Shown: positions 51,904 through 61,419 of the stretch, one piece after another
Layout of the letters: each line of letters starts with the position of its first letter
How positions within the stretch are numbered: the stretch's first letter is position 1
Source of the DNA: Hominenteromicrobium mulieris
Lineage (GTDB): Bacteria; Bacillota; Clostridia; Oscillospirales; Acutalibacteraceae
DNA: 64,000 nucleotides
Reading direction: 5' to 3' (one strand)
NCBI RefSeq assembly: GCF_020687165.1
Contig: NZ_JAJEQC010000001.1
Program-made: the position numbers and the translations under genes
Notes under the pieces: generated by a model
Seen by the model: the letters and a program-made list of their open reading frames with translations, nothing else
Database searches by the model: none
What the model was told of the DNA's origin: nothing

Positions 51904-52680
51904 ATGTATAACATCATTGCAGATTTGCATACACATTCGCTGGCGTCTACGCATGCGTACAGCACCATTCGCGAAATGGTCGATTCCGCTGCGGAAAAGG
52001 GCCTCAAAGCCATTGCCATCACCGACCACGCCCGCACCATGCCCGGTGCGCCCGGCCCGTGGTTCTTTAATTCCATGCATGAACTGCCGCTTTTATACCG
52101 CGGCATTCTGCTCATTGCGGGCATGGAGGCGAATGTCATCGATTTGAACGGCACGCTCGACATCAATGAGACAGAACGCCGCGACGTCAACTGGCTTGTG
52201 GCGTCCATTCACAACCTCGGACTGCCGGGGCTTGAGAATCCCACGGTCGAAAAATGCACGCAGCTTTGGCTCAACATTGCACACGATCCGAAGGTGAATG
52301 TTATCGGCCACAGCGGCAGTCCGGAGTTCCGCTACGATTATGAAACGGTCATTCCGGAGTTCGGTCGAAACCACAAGCTTGTGGAGATTAACGCGCATTC
52401 CTTTGAGGTGCGCAAGGCGAATATCCCGAACTGCCGCGAGATTGCGCTGTGCTGCAAAAAGCACCGTGTGCCGATTATCGTCAGTTCGGACGCGCATTTT
52501 GAGACGCAGGTGAAGGATCACACTGCGGCGCTCGAGATGCTGCGCGAGATTGCGTTTCCGGAGGAGCTGATTCTCAACGCGAACACGAACCGCCTCATCG
52601 AGTATCTGCGCGCGCACACGAACATCCTTGAAAACCGCAAGGATGCCGATGCTATTTTAAGGAGCTTTGAGAATGTCTGA
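51904..52680 (+). CDS. PHP-domain phosphatase (YcdX-like)
   Basis: 258 residues of the YcdX/PHP phosphoesterase family. Metal-ligand motifs: DLHTHSL at the N-terminus, ITDHA, AGMEANV, ASIH, VIGHSG, EINAHS, and SSDAHF near the end, enough for a trinuclear site. The substrate is unknown. Its reading frame overlaps the murB start by 8 nt, so the two are cotranslated. Confidence 0.92.
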   Translation: MYNIIADLHTHSLASTHAYSTIREMVDSAAEKGLKAIAITDHARTMPGAPGPWFFNSMHELPLLYRGILLIAGMEANVIDLNGTLDINETERRDVNWLVASIHNLGLPGLENPTVEKCTQLWLNIAHDPKVNVIGHSGSPEFRYDYETVIPEFGRNHKLVEINAHSFEVRKANIPNCREIALCCKKHRVPIIVSSDAHFETQVKDHTAALEMLREIAFPEELILNANTNRLIEYLRAHTNILENRKDADAILRSFENV

Positions 52681-53590
52681 TTACCGTAAATTTGACGCCG
52701 CACTACAAAGTGCCGGCGTATGCTATAAGACCGATGAGCCCATGTCCGCCCACACGTCGTTTAAGATCGGCGGCCCGGCGGATCGGTTTGTCGAAGTGAA
52801 GACCGTCTCTGAATTGCAGGCGGTTTTAAATGCTGTAAGCGACGAGAATGTCCCGTATTTCATCCTCGGCAACGGTTCCAATCTGCTTGTGCCGGACGAG
52901 GGCTTGCGCGGCGCGGTGCTGACGCTGCAGGGCGATTTTAAAAAAGTGCAGAGCCTTGCGAACGGTCATGTTTTGTGCGGCGCGGGTGCATCGCTTGCGA
53001 CGGTATGCAGCTTTGCACGTGGGCAGGGGCTCACGGGCCTTGAATTTGCGTGGGGCATTCCGGGGCAGCTCGGCGGCGCAGTGTACATGAACGCCGGCGC
53101 CTACGGCGGCGAGATGAAGCAGGTCGTCGTACGCGTCCATTTCCTTGAAGCGGACGGCACGCCCGGCGTAATGAGCGGGGAAGACCTCGCGTTCGGCTAC
53201 CGCAAAAGCGCCTTTATGGGCACGAAGCGCATCATCACAAGCGCGGAGCTGCGCCTTGAAAGCGGTGCGGAAGCAGAGATCACCGCGAAAATGGAAGGTT
53301 TCATGCGCCGTCGCCGCGAAAAGCAGCCGCTCGAGCTGCCGAGCGCAGGCAGCGTATTCAAGCGCCCGGAGGGCTATTTTGCCGGTACGCTCATTGAACA
53401 GTGCGGCCTGAAGGGCTTTGCCGTGGGCGGCGCGTGCGTCAGCGAAAAGCATGCAGGCTTCATTGTGAACAAAGGCGGTGCGACGTGTGCCGATGTGGAA
53501 GCGCTCATCCGCGCCATTCAGGATACAGTTTTTCAGGCGACCGGCGTGGAGCTGGAGCCGGAAATTCGCCGCATTTCGCTCAGCGAGTAA
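52673..53590 (+). CDS. murB: UDP-N-acetylenolpyruvoylglucosamine reductase
   Basis: 305 residues. MurB reduces the enolpyruvyl group to make UDP-MurNAc for peptidoglycan. FAD-binding segments HTSFKIGGPADRF and ILGNGSNLLV, EFAWGIPGQLGGAVYMNAGAYG, and the active-site Ser region AGSVFKRPEG with the C-terminal Glu are present. It has the shorter type II form. ATG 52673 follows AAGGAG; a TTG at 52667 is in frame but less likely. Confidence 0.96.
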   Translation: MSDYRKFDAALQSAGVCYKTDEPMSAHTSFKIGGPADRFVEVKTVSELQAVLNAVSDENVPYFILGNGSNLLVPDEGLRGAVLTLQGDFKKVQSLANGHVLCGAGASLATVCSFARGQGLTGLEFAWGIPGQLGGAVYMNAGAYGGEMKQVVVRVHFLEADGTPGVMSGEDLAFGYRKSAFMGTKRIITSAELRLESGAEAEITAKMEGFMRRRREKQPLELPSAGSVFKRPEGYFAGTLIEQCGLKGFAVGGACVSEKHAGFIVNKGGATCADVEALIRAIQDTVFQATGVELEPEIRRISLSE

Positions 53591-53641
53591 AATTTGTGGG
53601 ATTTACGGTGGCATTTGGCTGCCGAAAAGGTGGTTTTTAAA

Positions 53642-54502
53642 ATGGAATTTGTGATCTTGACCGGCTTATCCGGCGCGGGCAAAACGCGCGCCATGCACGC
53701 CATGGAGGATATCGGCTTTTATTGTGTCGATAATCTGCCCCCGGCGCTCATTCCGGTCTTTTACGATCTTTGCGATAAATCCGAGGGTATTCAGCGCCGC
53801 GTGGCGGTCGTCACGGATACCCGCGGCGGCGAGCTTTTTAAGTCGTTTTTCAGCGCGCTCGAAACACTGAAGGCGCAGAACGAGCCGTATAAAATTTTGT
53901 TTATGGATGCGTCCGAGCCCGTGCTTGTCAACCGCTTTCAGGAGACGCGCCGCAAGCACCCGCTTTCCGAAGCGATGCAGGGCTCTTTGGAGCAGGCCGT
54001 GCGCCTGGAGCGCGAGATGCTGCGCCCGGTCAAAGAGGTCTCCGATTACGTCATCGATACGTCGAACATTCCGGCGGCGGGGCTGAAAGCGCGCATTTCC
54101 GACCTGTTTTTGCAGAACGACAACGACGCCATTACGGTGCATTGCATCAGTTTCGGCTTTAAATACGGTCTGCCGCTCGAATCCGACCTTGTGTTTGACG
54201 TGCGCTGCCTGCCGAACCCGTTCTACGTGGAGGAGCTGCGTGAACATACCGGCCTTGAAGCGCCCGTGCGCGACTACGTGATGAACTGCAAGGAAACCGA
54301 GGGCTTTAAAACCCGCTTTACGGACATGATCGATTACATGCTGCCGCTCTACATTCAGGAGGGCAAAAGCCAGCTCGTCATCGCGGTCGGATGCACCGGC
54401 GGGCATCACCGCTCCGTGGCGCTTGCGCAGTATATGCACGATCACCTTGCCGCAAACGGCATTCACGCCACGGTCTCGCACCGGGATATCACGAAACAAT
54501 AA
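53642..54502 (+). CDS. rapZ: RNase adapter/nucleotide-binding protein RapZ (YvcJ)
   Basis: 286 residues. Walker A GLSGAGKT at 8-15, VDNLPP, DTRGGE, and the C-terminal domain with FKYGLP, DVRCLPNPFY and GCTGGHHRSV. In E. coli RapZ controls GlmS through RNase E and a small RNA; the Bacillus homologue affects competence. The ATG at 53642 is eight bases after AAAGGTGG. The gene between rapZ and whiA in many Firmicutes (yvcK) is absent here. Confidence 0.95.
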   Translation: MEFVILTGLSGAGKTRAMHAMEDIGFYCVDNLPPALIPVFYDLCDKSEGIQRRVAVVTDTRGGELFKSFFSALETLKAQNEPYKILFMDASEPVLVNRFQETRRKHPLSEAMQGSLEQAVRLEREMLRPVKEVSDYVIDTSNIPAAGLKARISDLFLQNDNDAITVHCISFGFKYGLPLESDLVFDVRCLPNPFYVEELREHTGLEAPVRDYVMNCKETEGFKTRFTDMIDYMLPLYIQEGKSQLVIAVGCTGGHHRSVALAQYMHDHLAANGIHATVSHRDITKQ

Positions 54503-54522
54503 AGCGGGAGGGAGCCGTTTTC

Positions 54523-55515
54523 ATGTCATTTGCTGCGGATTGCAAGCAAGAGCTGTGTATGATTGAAAATAAGCGCGCGTGCTGTTTGAAAGCGGAATGC
54601 TACGGCCTTCTGCTTTTTTCAAAGTGTTTTTCCGCGCGGGAATCGCAGATGGTATGCGAAAATGCCGCCGTTGCACGCCGTGTGGCGGAGGCTGCCGCCG
54701 TTTCGGCCGGTGTATACGCCGAGGTGCGCTCGCAGTTAAGGCGCAAGAATATCGGCGCGTATGCCATCACCATTCCGGGTGAAGCCGCACGCATTCAGAT
54801 GATCCGTTCGTTCGGGCACGATGAGAATGACGTGAACCTGCATATTCACGAGGAAAATCTGCAAAAGGACTGCTGTATTTCGGCGTTTTTGCGCGGTGTG
54901 TTCCTCATCTGCGGCACGGTCACGGACCCGCAGAAGGAGTATCATCTTGAGTTTTCCACGCCGTACCTGCACCTTGCGGAAGACCTTGTGGCTGTTCTGC
55001 ACCGCGTGAAGGCCGCACAGCTTTCGCCGTCCATTGCACGCAGAAAAAACAGCTACATTGTCTACATAAAGGAAAGCGCCGCCATTGAGGATTTCCTCAC
55101 GCTGACGGGTGCGGTAAACTCCGCCATGAACCTGATGCAGATCAAAATGTACAAGGAGACCTACAACAATTTAAACCGTGTCTCGAACTGCGAGACCGCG
55201 AATCTTGATAAAACGTACTCTGCTGCAACAAAGCAGATTGCCGCCATTGCGCTCATCAGCGACAAGGTGGGGCTGGACGAGCTGCCCGCCGACCTGCGCG
55301 AGGCCGCCGTTTTGCGGCTGGAAAACCCCGAAATGTCGCTGCGCGAAATGGGGGAGCGGCTTTCCATCAGCCGTTCCGGTGTGAATCACCGCCTGCGCCG
55401 CATTTTGGAGTTTGCGGAACAGCTCGGCTCGCCGGAGGAATCCCTTGCGGAGCAGAGCGTTTTTGAAGTGGAGGAAAAGCTGCATGCTGAAAATGCAAAG
55501 ACCGAAGAGTTTTAA
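54523..55515 (+). CDS. whiA: DNA-binding protein WhiA
   Basis: 330 residues: N-terminal LAGLIDADG-homing-endonuclease-like domain (SFAADCKQELC..., RGVFLICGTVTDPQKEYHLEF) and C-terminal helix-turn-helix (MSLREMGERLSISRSGVNHRLRRI). It is a transcription or chromosome factor linked to cell division in Gram-positives. ATG 54523 follows GGGAGGGAG. The last 32 nt overlap the next gene. Confidence 0.95.
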   Translation: MSFAADCKQELCMIENKRACCLKAECYGLLLFSKCFSARESQMVCENAAVARRVAEAAAVSAGVYAEVRSQLRRKNIGAYAITIPGEAARIQMIRSFGHDENDVNLHIHEENLQKDCCISAFLRGVFLICGTVTDPQKEYHLEFSTPYLHLAEDLVAVLHRVKAAQLSPSIARRKNSYIVYIKESAAIEDFLTLTGAVNSAMNLMQIKMYKETYNNLNRVSNCETANLDKTYSAATKQIAAIALISDKVGLDELPADLREAAVLRLENPEMSLREMGERLSISRSGVNHRLRRILEFAEQLGSPEESLAEQSVFEVEEKLHAENAKTEEF

Positions 55516-55969
55516 AGACCTTGTGTTGGGCATTTTGATTGTTGCGGTGCTCGGCGTGGGCGCGTATTTCATCGCCGACGCGCTGAAAGCCGAGCTTGTG
55601 CCCGGCGATATCGTGGTGCGCTCCGGCAATGAAGAGATTACCGCGCTGCAGAACGTGACCGGCGAGCAAAGGAAGAACGGTTCAAAAGCGTGCAGAGGGC
55701 ATTTTGAAATTGAAGCGGTTGCCGATGAATTCCCGGTCATTCGCATGGATAAAGGCATCGTGCTTGAAGCCTCGCAGGATCCCTACGGCGCGATGTATTA
55801 CACGGTTTATAACGAGGATTTTTCCGAGCTTTACTACCGCAGCGAGCGGTTTGCGTACCCTGAAAACGACGGCACATACTACGTTGTGATCGATACCGCG
55901 TGGGGGGATAAAAACCACTATTTTTCCACCGAGCACGGATTTACCCTTGTGATTGAAAACAGCAATTAG
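55484..55969 (+). CDS. Membrane-anchored hypothetical protein
   Basis: 161 residues. One N-terminal membrane helix (LVLGILIVAVLGVGAYFIADAL, about 12-33) with the rest predicted outside. The exported part has no recognised motif; it is beta-rich with alternating aromatic and acidic residues (YYTVYNEDFSELYYRSERF). Start ATG 55484 is nine bases after GGAGG and inside whiA, so it is translationally coupled to it. Perhaps envelope-related, by position; function unknown. Confidence 0.65.
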   Translation: MLKMQRPKSFKDLVLGILIVAVLGVGAYFIADALKAELVPGDIVVRSGNEEITALQNVTGEQRKNGSKACRGHFEIEAVADEFPVIRMDKGIVLEASQDPYGAMYYTVYNEDFSELYYRSERFAYPENDGTYYVVIDTAWGDKNHYFSTEHGFTLVIENSN

Positions 55970-55972
55970 AGG

Positions 55973-56003
55973 TTTATGTAAATTTGATTATGTAAACTTA
56001 AAT
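55973..56003 (+). repeat. TTATGTAAA double-repeat motif, copy 1
   Basis: TTTATGTAAA - TTTGA - TTATGTAAAC - TTAAA, nearly identical to 63541-63570. It sits between the membrane-protein gene and dnaE. It resembles the repeated ends of IS21-type elements, but no transposase is adjacent. Confidence 0.5.
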
Positions 56004-56020
56004 GGAAAAGGAGGGCGAAA

Positions 56021-59000
56021 ATGGCGTTTACACATTTGCATGTGCACACCGAATACAGCCTTTTGGACGGCGCTTGCCGCATTGAAAAGCTGCTCGATAA
56101 AGCGCAGGAGATGGGGCAGAAAAGCGTTGCCATTACCGATCACGGCGTGATGTACGGCGTGATCGACTTTTATAAAGCAGCGAAAAAGCGCGGCATCAAG
56201 CCGATCATCGGCTGCGAGATCTACGTTGCAAAGCGCAGCCGGTTCGATAAAATTCACGGCATCGATAACGAAAACCGGCATCTTGTGCTGCTGTGCAAAA
56301 ACGAAACGGGCTACCGCAACCTTGTCGCCATTGTCTCTAAAGCGTGGACAGAGGGCTTTTACAGCAAGCCCCGTGCCGATATGGAGCTGCTGCGTGAACA
56401 CAGCGAGGGGCTCATCGCGCTTTCCGCCTGCCTTGCGGGTGAGATCCCGCGTGCGCTTTCCGTCGGCGACTATGACGAAGCCAAAGCCGCCGCCCTGCGC
56501 TACCGTGAGATTTTCGGCGAGGACAATTTTTACCTCGAATTACAAGACCACGGCCTGCGCGAACAGGCACATATCAACCCGCAAATAATCCGATTGTCAA
56601 AAGATACGGGCATTCCGCTCGTCGTGACGAACGACTGCCACTATATCGAAAAAGAAGACACCAAAATGCACCACATCCTCGTCTGCATCCAGACGAACCG
56701 CACGGTGGAGGATGAGGATACGCTGGAATTCGGCTCCGATGAATTCTATTTTAAAAGCGAAGACGAAATGCGTGCACTGTTCCCGGATTGTCCCGAGGCA
56801 GCGGACAACACGCAGAAAATCGCCGACCGCTGCAATGTAGAATTTGAGTTCGGCAAAACGAAGCTGCCGCGCTTTGATACGCCGGACGGCAGCGACAACC
56901 GCGAATATTTCCGCCGCATGTGTTACGCGGGTCTGCACAAACACTACGGCGAAAACCCGAAAAAAGAAATCGTAGACCGCCTTGAATATGAAATTTCGAC
57001 GATTGATACGATGGGTTATGTAAACTACTACCTCATCGTGTACGATTTCATCCGTCAGGCGAAAAGCATGGGTATCCCGGTCGGCCCGGGCAGAGGCTCC
57101 GGCGTGGGCAGCCTCGCCGCATACTGCATCGGCATCACGGGCGTTGACCCGCTGCGGTATGACCTGCTGTTCGAGCGTTTTTTGAATCCGGAGCGCGTCA
57201 GTATGCCGGACTTCGACGTCGATTTCAGCGACGAGCGCCGACAGGAGATCATTGAGTATGTCACGGAAAAATACGGCACCGACCATGTGGCGCAGATCGT
57301 CACGTTCGGCACCATGGCGGCGCGCCTTGCGATACGCGACGTTGGCCGCGCCATGGCGATTCCGTACACAACGTGCGATACCGTCGCAAAGCTTGTGCCG
57401 ATGGAGCTCGACATCACGATTGATGCCGCGCTGGAACGCGTCTCTGAGCTGCGCGATTTATATGAAAGCGACAAACAGGTGCACGAGCTTCTCGACATGG
57501 CGCGCAAAATTGAGGGCATGCCGCGCCACACGTCCACGCACGCCGCCGGTGTTGTCATCACAGACCGCCCGGTCGTCGATTACGTGCCGCTGAGCATGAA
57601 CGACGATTCGCCTGTTACGCAGTACACGATGACGGCCATCGAGCAGCTCGGTCTGCTCAAGATGGACTTTCTTGGCCTGCGCAACCTCTCGGTTATCGAC
57701 CACGCCGAGCAGATGATTGCGAAACACACGCCGGGCTTTAAGGTGGAAAACGCGCCGGATAACGACCCGGACGTGTTTAAAATGATCGCGAGCGGTGCAA
57801 CAGAGGGCGTGTTCCAGTTTGAATCCGCCGGTATGCGCCGTGTCATCATGCAATCCGACCCCAAGAGCATTGAAGACCTCATCGCCGTTATCTCTTTGTA
57901 TCGCCCCGGCCCGATGAAGTTCATCCCCATGTACGTCGAAAATCGCAAGCACCCGGATAAAATCACGTACCGCCACCCGCGCCTTTCCAAAATACTGGAT
58001 GTCACCTACGGGTGCATCATTTATCAGGAGCAGGTCATGCGCATTTTCCGCGAGCTTGCGGGGTATTCGCTCGGCCGCGCGGACATTGTGCGCCGCGCCA
58101 TGAGCAAGAAAAAGCACGATGTCATGGAGCAGGAGCGTGAGTATTTCATTCACGGCTTAAAGCGTGAGGACGGCACCGTGGAGATTGAAGGCTGCATCGC
58201 CCGCGGCGTGGACGAGCAGACCGCCGAGACAATCTACGATGAGATGAAAAGCTTTGCGTCCTACGCGTTTAATAAGTCCCATGCCGCCGCGTATGCCGTT
58301 GTGGCGTATCGCACGGCGTACCTCAAATATCACTATCCGAAAGAATACATGGCTGCGTTGCTCACAAGTGTGCTTGCATCCGCAGGCAAGATTGCGGCGT
58401 ATATGGAAGAATGCAGCAGGCTGAATATTGCCGTGCTGCCGCCACACGTGAACGAGAGCGAGCAGGGCTTTTCCGTTTTTGAAAACAGCATTCGTTTCGG
58501 TTTGCTCGCCATCCGCAACCTCGGGCGCGGCCTGATACAGCGCATTTTGTCCGAGCGCACGATGAACGGCCCGTTCACGACCTTCTACGATTTCTGCAAG
58601 CGCATGCAGGGCAGAGACCTGAACCGCCGCGCCGTGGAAAGTCTTATCCGCTGCGGTGCGTTCGACGGTCTCGGCAATAACCGCCGCGAAATGCTGATGG
58701 CGGTCGGCCCGCTGCTCGATCAGCTGGAGGACGACAAACGCCGCAACATAGAGGGACAGATCGGCCTGTTTGACTTCGGCGGGGAGGAGAAAACGGAATC
58801 TTTCGAGATGCCGAAAGCCGAGGAGTTCCCCAAAACCGAACTGCTTTCTATGGAAAAGGAAGTCACCGGCATGTACCTTTCCGGACACCCCATGTCGCCG
58901 TATGCGGAGGTCTATAACGCCGGCATCGCCGCGCGCTTTGATGAGATTGCCCGCAGCGCCGCCGGGGAATCCGACCAATATAAAGACGAGCAGTATGTGG

Positions 59001-59608
59001 ACGTTCTGGCCGTTGTGGAAAGCGTGAAAAAGAAGGTGACGCGCTCCGGCTCTGCCATGGCGTTCGTCACGCTGGAAGACATGTATGGCTCTATGGAGGC
59101 GCTTGTTTTCCCGAAGGTTTTGGAAAAATACGGCGACCTTTTTGCGCCGGGCGGCTCTGTTTGGGCGCACGGACGCATCAGCTTTACGGAAGAAAAAGAC
59201 CCGAAGTTCATCTGCGAATATGCCTCGGCACCGTTTTCGCCGGAAGAAATGATGATCCGCAGAAGGCCTGCGCCTGAGGAAAAGAAAAGGGACTCGCAAA
59301 AGCCTGCCGCTGTGCCGGAAAGCGTCACGCCGCCGCGCGGGGAAGAGCGGCCCGGTGTGCAGATTAAGGGCTATAACACAGCCTATAAGGGCCTTTACCT
59401 GCGTGTGCCGAACGCCGAAGACCCGCTCTGCAAAAAGGCGATGCAGTACATCGAGATTTTCGACGGCGTGACCGACCTCTATCTATATTATACGGACACG
59501 AAAAAGCTGGTCCGCGCGCCCGCCCGTTACCGCGTTGCGGTGAACTACGAACTCGTCTCCGCATTGAGAAAACTTCTCGGCGAGGGAAATGTTGCGCTGA
59601 AAGAATAA
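56021..59608 (+). CDS. dnaE: DNA polymerase III alpha subunit DnaE
   Basis: 1195 residues, DnaE-type (not PolC). PHP domain at the N-terminus (HLHVHTEYSLLDGAC, ITDHGVMYG), catalytic core with GPGRGSGVGSLAAYC and MPDFDVDF (active-site aspartates near 397), Pol3 finger domain, helix-hairpin-helix region, an OB domain (DVLAVVESVKKKVTRSGSAMAFVTLED, about 1000-1080) and a C-terminal tail. RBS AAGGAGGG precedes ATG 56021. Gram-positives usually also have PolC for leading-strand synthesis. Confidence 0.97.
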   Translation: MAFTHLHVHTEYSLLDGACRIEKLLDKAQEMGQKSVAITDHGVMYGVIDFYKAAKKRGIKPIIGCEIYVAKRSRFDKIHGIDNENRHLVLLCKNETGYRNLVAIVSKAWTEGFYSKPRADMELLREHSEGLIALSACLAGEIPRALSVGDYDEAKAAALRYREIFGEDNFYLELQDHGLREQAHINPQIIRLSKDTGIPLVVTNDCHYIEKEDTKMHHILVCIQTNRTVEDEDTLEFGSDEFYFKSEDEMRALFPDCPEAADNTQKIADRCNVEFEFGKTKLPRFDTPDGSDNREYFRRMCYAGLHKHYGENPKKEIVDRLEYEISTIDTMGYVNYYLIVYDFIRQAKSMGIPVGPGRGSGVGSLAAYCIGITGVDPLRYDLLFERFLNPERVSMPDFDVDFSDERRQEIIEYVTEKYGTDHVAQIVTFGTMAARLAIRDVGRAMAIPYTTCDTVAKLVPMELDITIDAALERVSELRDLYESDKQVHELLDMARKIEGMPRHTSTHAAGVVITDRPVVDYVPLSMNDDSPVTQYTMTAIEQLGLLKMDFLGLRNLSVIDHAEQMIAKHTPGFKVENAPDNDPDVFKMIASGATEGVFQFESAGMRRVIMQSDPKSIEDLIAVISLYRPGPMKFIPMYVENRKHPDKITYRHPRLSKILDVTYGCIIYQEQVMRIFRELAGYSLGRADIVRRAMSKKKHDVMEQEREYFIHGLKREDGTVEIEGCIARGVDEQTAETIYDEMKSFASYAFNKSHAAAYAVVAYRTAYLKYHYPKEYMAALLTSVLASAGKIAAYMEECSRLNIAVLPPHVNESEQGFSVFENSIRFGLLAIRNLGRGLIQRILSERTMNGPFTTFYDFCKRMQGRDLNRRAVESLIRCGAFDGLGNNRREMLMAVGPLLDQLEDDKRRNIEGQIGLFDFGGEEKTESFEMPKAEEFPKTELLSMEKEVTGMYLSGHPMSPYAEVYNAGIAARFDEIARSAAGESDQYKDEQYVDVLAVVESVKKKVTRSGSAMAFVTLEDMYGSMEALVFPKVLEKYGDLFAPGGSVWAHGRISFTEEKDPKFICEYASAPFSPEEMMIRRRPAPEEKKRDSQKPAAVPESVTPPRGEERPGVQIKGYNTAYKGLYLRVPNAEDPLCKKAMQYIEIFDGVTDLYLYYTDTKKLVRAPARYRVAVNYELVSALRKLLGEGNVALKE

Positions 59609-59656
59609 GAAATTCTCAAAAAAACAAAAACCGATTCAAAAAAGACAAAATACCTC

Positions 59657-59685
59657 TTGAAACCGTCAGGGAAAAGGGGTATAAT
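59657..59685 (+). promoter_or_regulatory. Promoter of pfkA
   Basis: TTGAAA (59657-59662), 17-nt spacer, TATAAT (59680-59685). Confidence 0.85.
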
Positions 59686-59762
59686 CAAAAAATGAATGGA
59701 ATAAATTGTTGAATTGCATTTTTAACTTTGCAGTTTTCAATAAGAAAGTGGAGGAATTTACA

Positions 59763-60731
59763 ATGTGTGCAAAGAAAATCGCAGTACTTACGAGCGGCGG
59801 TGACGCACCGGGCATGAATGCTGCGGTTCGTGCTGTTGTCCGCACCGCGATCTCCTTCGGCATGGAGGTATATGGCGTACGTCACGGCTACAACGGTCTT
59901 CTGACCGGCGAAGTGCAGAAAATGGAGCTTCGCAGCGTTTCCAACATCATCCAGCACGGCGGCACGGCGCTCTTTACGGCGCGCAGCCCCGAGTTCAATA
60001 CCCCGGAGGGCGTTCAGAAGGCGGCTGCTAAATGTCGCGAACTGGGTATCGACGGCGTGGTCGTCGTCGGCGGCGACGGTTCTTTCCGCGGCGCACGCGA
60101 CCTGACCGGCGCAGGCGTACCTTGCATCGGCGTTCCGGGCACCATCGATAACGATATTTCGAGCTCCGAATATACCATCGGTTATGACACGGCGATGAAC
60201 ACCGCTATGGAAATGATCGACCGCATCCGCGATACCACAGAGTCTCATGACCGCTGCAGCGTTGTAGAGGTCATGGGCAGACGCTGCGGCGACATCGCAC
60301 TCAACACCGGCATCGCTGTCGGTGCAATCGCAACGCTCGTCCCGGAAGTGAAGTATGACTTTGAAAAGGACATCATCGAGCGCATCCGCTACGCACAGAA
60401 GACCGGCAAGCGCCACTTCATCGTGGTCGTTGCAGAGGGCGTAGGTCACTCCGAAGATATCTGCAAGCGCATCCAAGAGGAGACCGGCATCGAGAGCCGT
60501 GCGACCATCCTTGGCCATGTACAGCGCGGCGGTTCCCCGACGCTCCGTGACCGTGTTGTGGCAAGCCAGATGGGCTACCACGCAGTTGAGCTGCTCCGCG
60601 ACGGCAAGAGCAACCGCGTTGTCGTCATGCAGGGCGAACGCATCGTGGACTTCGACATTACCGAAGCCCTCGAGATGCCGCGTGTCTTCGACGAGAAGCT
60701 CTACAAGATTTCTCAGGATCTTTCCCGCTAA
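59763..60731 (+). CDS. pfkA: ATP-dependent 6-phosphofructokinase
   Basis: 322 residues. Commits fructose-6-phosphate to glycolysis. TSGGDAPGMNAA, GGDGSFRGA (ATP site), PGTIDNDI with catalytic Asp, MGRRCGDIA and GHVQRGGSPTLRDR (fructose-6-phosphate contacts) are all present; the glycine at GGDGS predicts ATP rather than PPi dependence. ATG 59763 follows GGAGG by seven bases; the frame is open back to 59706 without support. Confidence 0.97.
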   Translation: MCAKKIAVLTSGGDAPGMNAAVRAVVRTAISFGMEVYGVRHGYNGLLTGEVQKMELRSVSNIIQHGGTALFTARSPEFNTPEGVQKAAAKCRELGIDGVVVVGGDGSFRGARDLTGAGVPCIGVPGTIDNDISSSEYTIGYDTAMNTAMEMIDRIRDTTESHDRCSVVEVMGRRCGDIALNTGIAVGAIATLVPEVKYDFEKDIIERIRYAQKTGKRHFIVVVAEGVGHSEDICKRIQEETGIESRATILGHVQRGGSPTLRDRVVASQMGYHAVELLRDGKSNRVVVMQGERIVDFDITEALEMPRVFDEKLYKISQDLSR

Positions 60732-60743
60732 AGTTAAGTTACC

Positions 60744-60782
60744 GAAACGCCTGTTCCAAAAGGACGGGCGTTTCCTGTTTTT
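60744..60782 (+). terminator. Terminator of pfkA
   Basis: GAAACGCC (60744-60751) pairs with GGCGTTTC (60767-60774), then TGTTTTT. Confidence 0.8.
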
Positions 60783-60855
60783 CGGCACGGTGTCTGCATT
60801 TTTTGCATAAAGCACCTTGTCGGGGGTAAAAAATAATTATTTTTGGGAAAATAGG

Positions 60856-60884
60856 TTGACATTTTCCGCAGTTCGTGGTAGAAT
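60856..60884 (+). promoter_or_regulatory. Promoter of the tRNA-Trp/Asp/Thr cluster
   Basis: TTGACA (60856-60861), 17-nt spacer, TAGAAT (60879-60884). Confidence 0.8.
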
Positions 60885-60918
60885 AATCGAGCGGTCGAAA
60901 AGAGGCCGTGAGATAAAT

Positions 60919-60994
60919 AGGGGCATAGCTCAGTTGGTAGAGCAGCGGTCTCCAAAACCGCGTGCCGTGAGTTCGAATCTTACTGCCCCTGCCA
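60919..60994 (+). tRNA. tRNA-Trp (CCA anticodon)
   Basis: 76 nt with terminal CCA. Acceptor AGGGGCA/TGCCCCT, anticodon arm GCGGT-CTCCAAA-ACCGC, T arm GTGAG-TTCGAAT-CTTAC. Confidence 0.95.
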
Positions 60995-60998
60995 CCAT

Positions 60999-61075
60999 GG
61001 CCCGGTAGTTCAGTTGGTTAGAACGCTAGCCTGTCACGCTAGAGGTCGACGGTTCGAGCCCGTTCCGGGTCGCCA
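60999..61075 (+). tRNA. tRNA-Asp (GTC anticodon)
   Basis: 77 nt with CCA. Acceptor GGCCCGG/CCGGGTC (one G-U), anticodon arm CTAGC-CTGTCAC-GCTAG, T arm GACGG-TTCGAGC-CCGTT. It begins four bases after tRNA-Trp. Confidence 0.95.
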
Positions 61076-61107
61076 CAAAAGGCGAGTTCATCTTGCCTTT
61101 TGCGTAT

Positions 61108-61183
61108 GCTGCTATGGCTCAGTAGGCAGAGCACGTCCTTGGTAAGGACGAGGTCACCAGTTCGAATCTGGTTAGCAGCTCCA
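61108..61183 (+). tRNA. tRNA-Thr (GGT anticodon)
   Basis: 76 nt with CCA. Acceptor GCTGCTA/TAGCAGC, anticodon arm CGTCC-TTGGTAA-GGACG, T arm ACCAG-TTCGAAT-CTGGT. Confidence 0.95.
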
Positions 61184-61185
61184 AG

Positions 61186-61217
61186 AAGGACTTTGCAGAA
61201 ATGCAGAGTCCTTTTTT
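61186..61217 (+). terminator. Terminator of the tRNA cluster
   Basis: AAGGACTTTGC and GCAGAGTCCTT around AGAAAT, then TTTT. It is the same hairpin as after both tRNA-Tyr genes. Confidence 0.85.
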
Positions 61218-61315
61218 GTTTGTGTTTTCGAGAGGTCATACAGTCAAAAAAAGTAGTCGGCAGTATATCGTTTTTGAAGAAAAACGGCCTTTTTGCGCCT
61301 ATTCATAATTTCGAC

Positions 61316-61343
61316 TTGAAATTTACCGTATTTCTGCTATAAT
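61316..61343 (+). promoter_or_regulatory. Promoter of the hexosamine-kinase-like gene
   Basis: TTGAAA (61316-61321), 16-nt spacer, TATAAT (61338-61343), 76 nt before the start codon. Confidence 0.75.
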
Positions 61344-61419
61344 CTTTATAGTTTTCCCTTTATGTTTATGCTTAAAAAGCAGCGGCCAAACTGCCAGAAA
61401 ATTGAAGGAGCAGAGGATT

